The notes under the pieces: model-generated
The model's database searches: none
Told to the model about the DNA's origin: nothing
Seen by the model: only the letters and a program-made list of their open reading frames with translations
Translations under genes and position numbers: made by a program
Origin: Nitrospira sp.
GTDB taxonomy: Bacteria; Nitrospirota; Nitrospiria; Nitrospirales; Nitrospiraceae
Direction: 5' to 3'
DNA: 7,104 bases
NCBI GenBank assembly: GCA_025360665.1
Contig: JANYBU010000190.1
Coordinates: forward strand, 1 to 7,104
Shown: positions 1-6,478 of the stretch, in pieces
How the letters are laid out: each line of letters opens with the position of its first letter
Position numbering within the stretch: the stretch's first letter is position 1

Positions 1-1126
1 CAACCACGTCGTCGAAGGCGCCACGCAGATCACCGTCACGCTCAGCGATCGACGTGAGTTCAGCGCGAAAGTGGTGGGAACTGATCCGAAGACGGACTTG
101 GCCGTGGTCAAGATCGAGGCGAAGGACCTCCCAGCCTTAAAATGGGCTGAGTATGAGAAATTGCAGGTCGGCGATCTTGTGTTGGCAGTCGGCAGTCCGT
201 TCGGACTGAGTTCCACCGTGACCCTGGGCATCATCAGTGCCTTGGGACGCGGCAACGTCGGCATTGCAGACTATGAAGATTTCATCCAGACCGACGCCGC
301 AATTAATCCAGGTAATTCCGGCGGGGCGTTGGTCAATGTGAGCGGCGAACTCATTGGGATCAATACGGCCATCTTCTCAAGGACTGGCGGGTCGGAGGGG
401 ATTGGATTTGCCATTCCCAGCAGTATCGCGTTGGATATCGTTGACAGTCTGCAGAAGACCGGCAAGGTCGTGCGTGGCTGGATGGGTGTCGCGATTCAAG
501 AGATCACACCGGCCTTGGCTAAATCCTTTAAGCTTCCGGAACAGCGCAAAGGGGTACTTATCAGTGATGTGAATGAGAACGGCCCTTCCTATACTGCGGG
601 TATGAAGCGCGGCGATGTGGTGATTGCGTTCAACGGGAAAGAAGTCCAAAACGTGAGTCAGTTGCGAAACCTCGTCGCGCGCACGATGGTCGGCAAGGAT
701 GCGCAGGTGAAGGTGTTGCGAGACGGTAAGGAACAGACCATTGCCGTGAAGGTGGCGGAGCGACCGACGGATGAAATGTTGGCGAAGAAGGAGCCGTCAG
801 CTCCCAAGGAACCGGTCGAGACGGTGAAGCCGCCGGATAATGTTTTGGCCTCTCTCCGTGTGCAGGGGTTGGATGCGGCCACGATGAGTCAATTGAACAT
901 TCCGGCGAAGATGACGGGTGTGGTCGTGACGTCGGTCGAGAGTGGTGGCCCTGCGGAAGCGGCGGGTCTGCAGCGTGGTGACGTGATTCAGGAAGTGAAC
1001 CACGAAGTCGTGAAGACGCTCGAAGACTACCAGAAAACCTCGAGTAAGTTGAAGAAAGACGAGTTGGCCGTCCTGCTCCTGAGCCGGCAGGGAAATAACC
1101 TGTTTGTCGCGGTCAATCCCAAGTAA
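1..1126 (+). CDS. DegP/HtrA-family periplasmic serine endoprotease (5' end missing)
   Basis: This is a periplasmic protease/chaperone of the trypsin-like DegP/DegQ/MucD group, which degrades misfolded envelope proteins. The reading frame is open from nt 2, so the gene starts outside the window and lacks its signal peptide and first protease strand. The first residues are N-H-V-V, the usual context of the catalytic His (nt 5-7). The catalytic Asp is in K-T-D-L-A (95-97) and the nucleophilic Ser in G-N-S-G-G-A (317-319), so the full triad is visible. Two PDZ domains follow: about nt 470-760 (A-G-M-K-R-G-D-V-V) and 840-1120 (A-G-L-Q-R-G-D-V-I), joined by a Pro/Glu/Lys-rich linker. That two-PDZ layout is typical of DegP/DegQ/MucD. 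Which paralogue it is cannot be decided without the N-terminus. A strong hairpin lies just past the stop, suggesting its transcript ends before tatC. Confidence 0.95.
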   Translation, partial: NHVVEGATQITVTLSDRREFSAKVVGTDPKTDLAVVKIEAKDLPALKWAEYEKLQVGDLVLAVGSPFGLSSTVTLGIISALGRGNVGIADYEDFIQTDAAINPGNSGGALVNVSGELIGINTAIFSRTGGSEGIGFAIPSSIALDIVDSLQKTGKVVRGWMGVAIQEITPALAKSFKLPEQRKGVLISDVNENGPSYTAGMKRGDVVIAFNGKEVQNVSQLRNLVARTMVGKDAQVKVLRDGKEQTIAVKVAERPTDEMLAKKEPSAPKEPVETVKPPDNVLASLRVQGLDAATMSQLNIPAKMTGVVVTSVESGGPAEAAGLQRGDVIQEVNHEVVKTLEDYQKTSSKLKKDELAVLLLSRQGNNLFVAVNPK

Positions 1127-1137
1127 CACGCATGACA

Positions 1138-1176
1138 CTGGCCGTGACCGCTCGGCATTCGAGCGGTCGCGGCTAG
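1138..1176 (+). terminator. Strong hairpin between htrA-like gene and tatC, no T-tract
   Basis: The arms 1141-1153 and 1161-1173 pair over 13 bp with a single G-U wobble around a 7-nt loop. The stem can be extended to 1138-1176 with one further wobble. It begins 12 nt after the stop of the protease gene. No run of T follows, so it is not a canonical intrinsic terminator. It may act as a 3'-end stabiliser, a Rho-associated end or a weak terminator. The fold is read directly from the sequence; the role is inferred. Confidence 0.6.
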
Positions 1177-1196
1177 CCATCGGATGAACGGTTCGT

Positions 1197-2141
1197 ATGT
1201 TCGACGGCTTGAACTCACTCAACCAGTGGCTGCAAGACACGATTTTCAAGCCGCTGGAAGATAAGAAAATGCCGGTGATGGAGCACCTCGTGGAGCTCCA
1301 GGTCCGGCTGACGCGCGCGGTGATCATCACCGCCGTGGTGTTCGTCGGCACATTTTTCTATGCCGACATGTTGGTCAAGTGGCTTCGCATTCCCCTCCAG
1401 AACATGTTTGCGTTGGGCTCCCTGTCGTGGGTGCCGACCGATCTGCCGACCGTTCCGTTCGTCTTTCTCGCGCCGGCTGAAGCCTTGTGGCAAAGCGTCA
1501 AGGTGGCCGGGCTCTTTGCCCTCGTCGCTGTGACCCCATATCTTTTGTTGGAAGTCTGGCAATTTGTCGTTCCGGGCCTCCATGCCCAGGAACGGCGGTT
1601 TGTCGCGCCGTTTGTGCTGTTGAGCACCGTGGCCTTTTACGCAGGGGTGGGCTTTTCCTTTTTCTTCGTGCTTCCGTTTGCGCTGAATTTTTTGGTGTCC
1701 TATGGCGTCAACGCCGGCTTCGTTCCCCAGATCTCTATTGCCCAGTACGTCGGATTTTCCCTGTGGTTCCTGCTGGTGTTCGGGCTGATTTTCGAAGTGC
1801 CGCTCGCGATCACTCTCATGGCGAAGCTCGGGTGGGTCGACGCGCCATTTCTGAAGCGGTATCGCAAGTGGGCCCTGCTGGGGTCGTTCATCTTTGCCGC
1901 AATCCTTACCCCCACGCCCGATCCCTTCAACCAATGTCTCATGGCCTTGCCGATGTATATATTCTACGAAATCGGTATTGTGAGCGCAGGATTTTTCAAC
2001 AAGAAGAAGCCGGTAGCGGAAGGGTCGGCGGTGCCGGCCGTGGTCACTGCAGCGGCTGGCACCGGCAAGGTGCCGTCGTCGGGACTGCCCAATGTGGGAG
2101 AGGGCGACTACGTCGGCGTGCCGAAAGGTCGACCGCGATAA
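1197..2141 (+). CDS. tatC: Sec-independent (twin-arginine) protein translocase subunit TatC
   Basis: TatC is the multi-spanning inner-membrane receptor of the Tat system. It binds twin-arginine signal peptides and, with TatA/B, moves folded, often cofactor-loaded proteins to the periplasm. The 314-residue product has six hydrophobic stretches (about 38-60, 100-125, 137-168, 182-209, 226-240, 245-264). Family landmarks are present: M-E-H-L-V-E-L near the N-terminus, P-G-L-H-A-Q-E-R-R with E132 matching the signal-binding Glu (E103 in E. coli), F-E-V-P with E200 matching E. coli E170, and L-T-P-T-P-D-P before the last helix. After helix six there is a cytoplasmic tail of about 50 residues rich in Ala, Gly, Pro and Val, longer than in E. 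coli. The start is uncertain: ATG 1197 is the first in-frame start after a stop but has a poor ribosome site, while ATG 1269 has a good one. No tatA/B is in the window. Confidence 0.96.
   Translation: MFDGLNSLNQWLQDTIFKPLEDKKMPVMEHLVELQVRLTRAVIITAVVFVGTFFYADMLVKWLRIPLQNMFALGSLSWVPTDLPTVPFVFLAPAEALWQSVKVAGLFALVAVTPYLLLEVWQFVVPGLHAQERRFVAPFVLLSTVAFYAGVGFSFFFVLPFALNFLVSYGVNAGFVPQISIAQYVGFSLWFLLVFGLIFEVPLAITLMAKLGWVDAPFLKRYRKWALLGSFIFAAILTPTPDPFNQCLMALPMYIFYEIGIVSAGFFNKKKPVAEGSAVPAVVTAAAGTGKVPSSGLPNVGEGDYVGVPKGRPR
1256..1271 (+). promoter_or_regulatory. Internal Shine-Dalgarno and alternative tatC start
   Basis: GGAAG at 1256-1260 lies 8 nt before an in-frame ATG at 1269, giving a product beginning M-P-V-M-E-H-L, which is close to the usual TatC N-terminus. 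The upstream ATG at 1197 has no comparable site. The 24 extra codons still look protein-like, so both starts remain open. Confidence 0.45.
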
Positions 2142-2186
2142 CGAGAGCACGCAGATTGGGCGGCACGTGTTAGAGAAGGAAGACAC

Positions 2187-3140
2187 ATGGCTCGTGAATT
2201 GAATGTCATTCAACCTCCCAGCTCCGGCGGCAGCGATGCCTGCGTATACATGTGGGCCTGCGCGATCTGCGACGAGAACGAAACCTGTCAGAAGGACAAG
2301 GAAGGGCACAGTCGCTGGTTGGTGGCCAAACGGATGGAGCGGATCGAATACAAAGTGCTCATCATGAGCAACAAGGGTGGAGTCGGAAAGAGTACCTGTA
2401 CGACGAACCTCGCCATAAGTCTCGCGCTCAAAGGGTGGCATGTCGGCATTTGCGACATGGATATCCATGGCCCGAACATTCCGAAGATGGTGGGGGCCGA
2501 AGGTCAGAAGCTCAAGATCAGCAGCTCAGGCGGGATCATTCCGTTTCAGGCGTATAACCTCAAGATCGCCTCGATGTCCTTCTTGTTGCAGAATTCGGAC
2601 GATCCGATCATCTGGCGCGATGCGTACAAGTATGAGTTCATCAACCAACTCTTGGGCGGTGTCGAGTGGCAGGATCTCAATTTCTTGTTTGTGGACTTGC
2701 CTCCAGGAACCGGTAATGAATCGGTGACGACCATCGATCTGCTCGGTAATGTCAGCGGCGCCGTGATCGTGACGACGCCGCAGGAAGTGGCCTTGCTGGA
2801 CTCCCGCAAGTCGGTGACGTTCTGCAAAGATAGCGAGGTGCCGATCATCGGGATTGTCGAAAACATGAGCGGGTTGGAGTGCCCCCATTGTCACAACCAG
2901 ATCGAGGTGTTCCGCAAGGGTGGCGGGGAAGCCGCGGCCCATGATATGGGCGTGCCTTTTCTCGGGCGCATTCCGCTCGATCCCGACGTCGTGATCCAGT
3001 CTGACGCCGGTGAGCCATTTGCGATGTTCAATTCCGATACGCCCACGGCCGAGTGCTATCACGAGATTGCGAATAAGGTCGAAGCGTTCTGCAAGAAGAG
3101 CGGGTCGCTCCTGAAAAGCGTGCCCCGGCAGGCGCACTGA
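2187..3140 (+). CDS. Mrp/NBP35-family Fe-S carrier P-loop ATPase with N-terminal Cys motif
   Basis: This is a cytoplasmic SIMIBI-class ATPase of the Mrp/ApbC/NBP35 group, whose members bind and deliver Fe-S clusters. The 317-residue product has the deviant Walker A K-G-G-V-G-K-S-T at 63-70, the D-M-D-I-H-G-P-N motif near 90, D-L-P-P-G-T-G (switch/Walker B region), and the cluster-binding C-P-H-C pair at C232 and C235. Ahead of the ATPase domain are C19, C25, C28 and C34 (C-x5-C-x2-C-x5-C). The last three match the spacing in the N-terminal 4Fe-4S motif of eukaryotic Nbp35 (C-x13-C-x2-C-x5-C). AAGGAAG at 2176-2182 supports the ATG at 2187. It lies 45 nt after tatC and 13 nt before moeA, so it is probably in their operon. 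Family assignment is secure. A role in loading clusters into molybdoenzymes is inferred from context only. A true MinD/ParA role is unlikely given the CxxC pair. Confidence 0.93.
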   Translation: MARELNVIQPPSSGGSDACVYMWACAICDENETCQKDKEGHSRWLVAKRMERIEYKVLIMSNKGGVGKSTCTTNLAISLALKGWHVGICDMDIHGPNIPKMVGAEGQKLKISSSGGIIPFQAYNLKIASMSFLLQNSDDPIIWRDAYKYEFINQLLGGVEWQDLNFLFVDLPPGTGNESVTTIDLLGNVSGAVIVTTPQEVALLDSRKSVTFCKDSEVPIIGIVENMSGLECPHCHNQIEVFRKGGGEAAAHDMGVPFLGRIPLDPDVVIQSDAGEPFAMFNSDTPTAECYHEIANKVEAFCKKSGSLLKSVPRQAH

Positions 3141-3142
3141 TG

Positions 3143-3156
3143 AAGGAGAGACTGTG
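3143..3156 (+). promoter_or_regulatory. Shine-Dalgarno fixing the GTG start of moeA
   Basis: AAGGAG at 3143-3148 is followed after 5 nt by GTG at 3154. No other start in this frame is available between the stop of the preceding ATPase gene and this site, so GTG is the likely initiation codon. Confidence 0.75.
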
Positions 3157-4452
3157 AAGGCCACAGACGCGATAGAGGGGCTCACGCAACTACAAGAAGC
3201 GCAGCGGATCGTGTTGGAGGCCACGCCCACTCTGGGGTTGGAGAAGATTTCGATCCTCGACGCCCTTGGCCGTGTCCTCGGCGAGGACATCGTGGCGGAA
3301 CGGGATAATCCACCCTGGGACAACAGTGCGATGGACGGGTTTGCGGTGCGGTGGGACGATATCAAGCAGGAGCATGCGATTCAGAAACCGGTGACGCTCA
3401 CGGTGATCGAAGATGTGGCTGCAGGCAAGATGCCTTCAAAGTCCGTCGGTGCGGGGCAAGCGATTCGCATCATGACCGGGGCCCCCCTCCCGAAGGGGGC
3501 GGACACGGTCTTGAAGGTCGAAGACACGGAGCATACACCGGATTCCGTTCGTGTCTTCAAGCCGGAACAACAAGGCGCCAACATTCGCCCTCAAGGAGAG
3601 GACGTCAAGAAGGGTGAATGCATCATCGCCAAGGGGACCCAGATTCGGCCTGGTGAAGCAGGGATGCTGGCGATCCTCGCCAAGTCGTTTATCTTTGCCT
3701 ATCAACGACCCCGTGTGGCGATCCTTTCGACCGGTGACGAATTGGCGGATTTGGACGAGCGGTTCAGCGAAGAAAAAATCATCAACTCCAATAGCTATGG
3801 GATTGCGGCAGCGGTCCGGGAGGCGGGTGGCATTCCCCTGTTGCTGGGGATTGCGCGAGATACGCCTGCGGCGCTGAAGGAAAAGATTTCGCATGGACTG
3901 ACGGCGGATATTTTGGTGCTGTCCGGTGGCGTGTCAATGGGCGATTACGATTTCACGAAGGCGGTCTTCAACGAACTGGGCGCAGAAATGAATTTCTGGA
4001 AGCTGGCGATCAGGCCGGGGCAGCCCCTCGCCTTCGGCAAGATTCAGGGTAAGCTGGCCTTCGGCTTGCCGGGGAATCCCGTGTCCTCCATGGTGACGTT
4101 TGAGCAGCTGGTGCGGCCGGCGATGCTTAAAATGAGCGGACACCGGAGCTACGGTCGGCCGGTCGTGCAGGCGATCTTTCAGGAGAAGTTTTCCAAACGG
4201 ACGGACCGGCGCCACTTTCTGCGCGGTGTGCTCACGCAAGAAGGGGGTGTCTTTAAGGTTCGAACGACCGGCGCTCAGGGGTCTGGGATGTTGACCTCGA
4301 TGGTGAAGGCCAATTGTTTGATCGACATCCCCGTTGAAGTTGAACGAGTGGACCCCGGCAATCTAGTGTCGGTTCAATTGCTGAGTGGCGAAGCCTGGGC
4401 CAGCCACTCAGATTCTGTTCAGATGAGCGGGCCGCACCCCTCCTGTTGCTGA
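3154..4452 (+). CDS. moeA: Molybdopterin molybdenumtransferase MoeA
   Basis: MoeA catalyses the last step of molybdenum cofactor synthesis in the cytoplasm: it inserts molybdate into adenylylated molybdopterin to give Mo-molybdopterin. The 432-residue product has the expected signatures in order: D-N-S-A-M-D-G-F-A-V at 56-65, P-L-P-K-G-A-D-T-V in the beta-rich domain, S-T-G-D-E-L at the start of the MoaB/Mog-like domain, S-G-G-V-S-M-G-D-Y-D at 257-266, R-P-G-Q-P-L-A-F-G, and L-P-G-N-P-V-S-S around 305-312. A C-terminal beta domain follows. The length is slightly above the usual 400-410 because of a short tail ending P-S-C-C with no recognisable motif. It starts 13 nt after the Mrp/NBP35 gene and is followed by mobB, a functional partner. 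Function and family are clear. Some genomes carry several moeA paralogues, and some act with tungsten, which cannot be excluded. Confidence 0.96.
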   Translation: MKATDAIEGLTQLQEAQRIVLEATPTLGLEKISILDALGRVLGEDIVAERDNPPWDNSAMDGFAVRWDDIKQEHAIQKPVTLTVIEDVAAGKMPSKSVGAGQAIRIMTGAPLPKGADTVLKVEDTEHTPDSVRVFKPEQQGANIRPQGEDVKKGECIIAKGTQIRPGEAGMLAILAKSFIFAYQRPRVAILSTGDELADLDERFSEEKIINSNSYGIAAAVREAGGIPLLLGIARDTPAALKEKISHGLTADILVLSGGVSMGDYDFTKAVFNELGAEMNFWKLAIRPGQPLAFGKIQGKLAFGLPGNPVSSMVTFEQLVRPAMLKMSGHRSYGRPVVQAIFQEKFSKRTDRRHFLRGVLTQEGGVFKVRTTGAQGSGMLTSMVKANCLIDIPVEVERVDPGNLVSVQLLSGEAWASHSDSVQMSGPHPSCC

Positions 4453-4520
4453 GGCAGCGGAGGAAGCGGTGAGCAGGGCAGTGTGGGTGTCCATTCACGA
4501 TCGACCCGTGACGCGTAACG

Positions 4521-4538
4521 AAGGACCCCCTTTTTATG
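4521..4538 (+). promoter_or_regulatory. mobB ribosome binding site with C5T5 spacer
   Basis: AAGGA at 4521-4525 is separated from the mobB ATG (4536) by exactly five C and five T. The 10-nt spacing is within, but at the long end of, the working range, so it supports the chosen start. The remaining moeA-mobB gap (4453-4520) shows no convincing hairpin or promoter. Confidence 0.6.
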
Positions 4539-5060
4539 GCCGTACCTATTGTCTCGTTTGTCGGTCGGTCGAACAGCGGAAAAACCACGCTGATCGAGCG
4601 CGTGATTCCTGAGTTGGTCCGGGCCGGCTACAAGGTGGCGACGGTGAAGCATGCCGGACATGGGTTCGATCTCGATACGGAAGGGAAAGATAGCTGGCGC
4701 CACAAGCGGGCCGGCGCCAGCAGCGTGATGGTGCTCTCCAAGGGCAGTATGGCGATGTTTGCCGATGTGCCCGATCAGATGAATGTCGAAGACGTGCGGG
4801 ATCAGTTTCTCGATCACACCTATGATCTGATCATTGCCGAAGGATGGAAACACGAAGGGTATCCGAAGATTGTCATCGTCCGTGAGCAGATCGGAGAAAT
4901 CCCTGTTTCCATGGAAGGGCTGCTCGCGGTGGTATCGGACCAGCCCGTCGATCTACACATTCCGCTGTTCGGCCTGGACGATGTTGTCGGCGTGGCCGCC
5001 TTGATCATGAAGCAGTTCCCAAGATCGCAGTCTCGTGCGGAGCATGGGTTGGAAACCTAA
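4536..5060 (+). CDS. mobB: Molybdopterin-guanine dinucleotide biosynthesis adaptor MobB
   Basis: MobB is a small GTP-binding protein that assists MobA in attaching GMP to Mo-molybdopterin, forming the guanine dinucleotide cofactor of DMSO-reductase-type enzymes. The 174-residue product starts I-V-S-F-V, then a Walker A loop G-R-S-N-S-G-K-T-T at 10-18, then V-K-H-A-G-H-G-F-D-L-D-T-E-G-K-D-S (the VKH...D...GKDS pattern typical of MobB) and R-A-G-A, and later the conserved I-I-A-E-G-W-K-H-E-G-Y-P-K-I. Length matches stand-alone MobB (about 165-175). It is not fused to MobA, and no mobA is visible. Its 3' end overlaps the first 17 nt of the cytochrome gene, suggesting the two were translationally coupled. 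With moeA upstream, this is a Moco module. Confidence 0.95.
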   Translation: MAVPIVSFVGRSNSGKTTLIERVIPELVRAGYKVATVKHAGHGFDLDTEGKDSWRHKRAGASSVMVLSKGSMAMFADVPDQMNVEDVRDQFLDHTYDLIIAEGWKHEGYPKIVIVREQIGEIPVSMEGLLAVVSDQPVDLHIPLFGLDDVVGVAALIMKQFPRSQSRAEHGLET

Positions 5061-5733
5061 AGCGATAATCGTCCTAGCTCTCGTTGCTGGTGCCATCCCT
5101 ATACACGAGTCACCCGACATTCTGTGCCGGTTGTCATACCATCGCGCACTCGTATGAGAGTTGGGCGAAACCCTCGCATCGAGAGGTGATCTGTGTCGCC
5201 TGCCACGTGCGACCGGGCATTGAGGGCTGGCTGCGCGATAAAGCTTGGGCCGGGACGAAGGATGTGGCGCGCCACCTGTTCGGCACTCCGACCGATTCCC
5301 ATAATCTGGAGGCGAAAGTCGACTCCGCGATTTACTTGAGTTGTCATCGGAACATTCTTCGGGTATCTGAGGTGGCTCCGCGCGATCTGCCGCCGTCGGT
5401 TAAGGAGGTCGGTCTTACCATGAGCCATCGCAAACATATCGATGCCTTTACGAAGCGCGGCTAAGGGGAGGGCTGTACGACGTGCCATTCCTGGGTCGTG
5501 CACGAGCAGCCGATCAAAGGCTATCCGATCGTCATGCCGCGCGGGCACCTTTCGGCCGACGCCAAGCGGTGGTACCCTACCATCCGGAGGGCTCGTACAT
5601 ACGGACAAAGGTCCTCACGGATTGCTTCCGATGCCACGACGGGAAGACGGAGCATGAGAGAAAGATCGTGAGCCGGAAATGCGAAACCTGCCATCTCCAC
5701 GAAAAGATCAGCAACGCGCTGCTTTTCAACTAA
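5044..5733 (+). pseudogene. Decayed NapC/NirT-type multiheme cytochrome c
   Basis: The remains read as a membrane-anchored periplasmic cytochrome c of the NapC/NirT/NrfH kind, which relay electrons between quinols and periplasmic enzymes. ATG 5044 opens a signal-anchor-like start (M-G-W-K-P-K then A-I-I-V-L-A-L-V-A-G). The frame must then shift (+1, or 2 bases lost) between about 5078 and 5117 to reach the heme-binding part. Heme motifs: C-A-G-C-H (5123-5137), C-V-A-C-H (5192-5206), Y-L-S-C-H (5333-5347, first Cys lost, TAC for TGC), then in-frame TAA at 5462-5464, C-T-T-C-H (5474-5488), a one-base loss between 5577 and 5578, C-F-R-C-H (5623-5637) and C-E-T-C-H (5680-5694), ending at TAA 5731-5733. 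Repaired, it would be about 229 residues with six hemes, against four in classic NapC/NrfH. It overlaps mobB by 17 nt. Sequencing error could explain the indels, but not easily the stop and the lost Cys as well. Confidence 0.8.
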
Positions 5734-5747
5734 ACCGCTGATTGTCC

Positions 5748-6476
5748 ATGTCCACACCCGTCCTGCACGTCCAACATCTGGTGAAACGGTTCGGCGAGTT
5801 CGTCGCAGTCAACGATATTTCATTCGACATCAGACCGGGAGAAATTCTTGGATTGCTCGGCCCGAACGGGGCGGGGAAAACCACCACGATTCAGATGCTG
5901 CTCGGGTTGGTGACGCCGACCTCCGGCTCCATTCAAATGTTCGGGCTCAATCTGGAGACGCATCGTGAGGCCATTTTGCAACAAGTGAACTTTTCTTCGA
6001 CCTATGTTTCCATGCCGCAGGCGCTCACGGTCGAGGAGAACCTTTGGGTGATTGCGAGGCTGTACGGTCTGCCTCAGATCCAAGAACGGGTCAATGACAT
6101 CGTGAAGCGGTTTGAGATGGAGGAGTTTCGACACAAGATCACGCGCAAGCTGTCCTCCGGTCAGAGTACTCGCCTTGGACTCGCCAAAGCCTTTTTGACC
6201 GAACCGAAGATTCTGTTCCTCGATGAACCGACCGCGAGTCTCGATCCCGATATCGCGCAAAAGATTCGGAGCTTTCTCAAGGAGGAGCGACGATCATCCG
6301 GCTTAAGTGTGCTCTATACATCGCACAACATGCATGAGATGGAAGAGATGACGGATCGGATCATCTTCCTCCAACGGGGAAAGATTGTGGCAGAGGGGAC
6401 GGCGCAGGAGATTGTGGCGCGGTTTGGGCAGGCGGATCTGGAAGAAGTGTTTGTGAAGTTGGCCAGAGAAAAATAG
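5748..6476 (+). CDS. ABC transporter ATP-binding protein (ABC-2 type exporter)
   Basis: This is the cytoplasmic ATPase subunit of a transporter whose permease gene begins downstream. The 242-residue product has Walker A G-P-N-G-A-G-K-T-T at 38-46, signature L-S-S-G-Q at 135-139, Walker B I-L-F-L-D-E-P at 155-161, D-loop S-L-D-P, and H-loop His193. The normal Q-loop Gln falls on Thr85 in N-F-S-S-T-Y-V; I believe N-F-S-S-x-Y-V is shared by a group of related ABC ATPases, so this is probably a subfamily trait rather than damage. I chose ATG 5748; TTG 5742 in the same frame is possible, and neither has a good Shine-Dalgarno. The start is 14 nt after the cytochrome's stop. Similar ABC-2 systems export drugs, polysaccharides or lipids; the substrate is not evident here. 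Confidence 0.92.
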   Translation: MSTPVLHVQHLVKRFGEFVAVNDISFDIRPGEILGLLGPNGAGKTTTIQMLLGLVTPTSGSIQMFGLNLETHREAILQQVNFSSTYVSMPQALTVEENLWVIARLYGLPQIQERVNDIVKRFEMEEFRHKITRKLSSGQSTRLGLAKAFLTEPKILFLDEPTASLDPDIAQKIRSFLKEERRSSGLSVLYTSHNMHEMEEMTDRIIFLQRGKIVAEGTAQEIVARFGQADLEEVFVKLAREK

Positions 6477-6478
6477 AG

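Noticed and set aside
797..1351. 184-codon minus-strand open frame over the protease end and tatC start
   Set aside because: It overlaps the second PDZ domain, the intergenic hairpin and tatC, with no motif or ribosome site supporting it.
1215..2468. 417-codon open frame on the minus strand opposite tatC and the ATPase gene
   Set aside because: It is antisense to two well-recognised genes, shows no family motifs and is rich in Arg, His and Gln, as expected from a mirrored GC-rich coding strand.
2526..3365. 279-codon open frame on the minus strand opposite the ATPase gene and moeA
   Set aside because: It crosses the junction of two clear sense genes, has no recognisable domain, and its composition is that of a shadow frame.
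5462..5464. Possible recoding (stop read-through) of the TAA in the cytochrome gene
   Set aside because: Two frameshifts and a lost heme Cys in the same gene make decay far simpler than recoding, and I see no recoding signal around the TAA.
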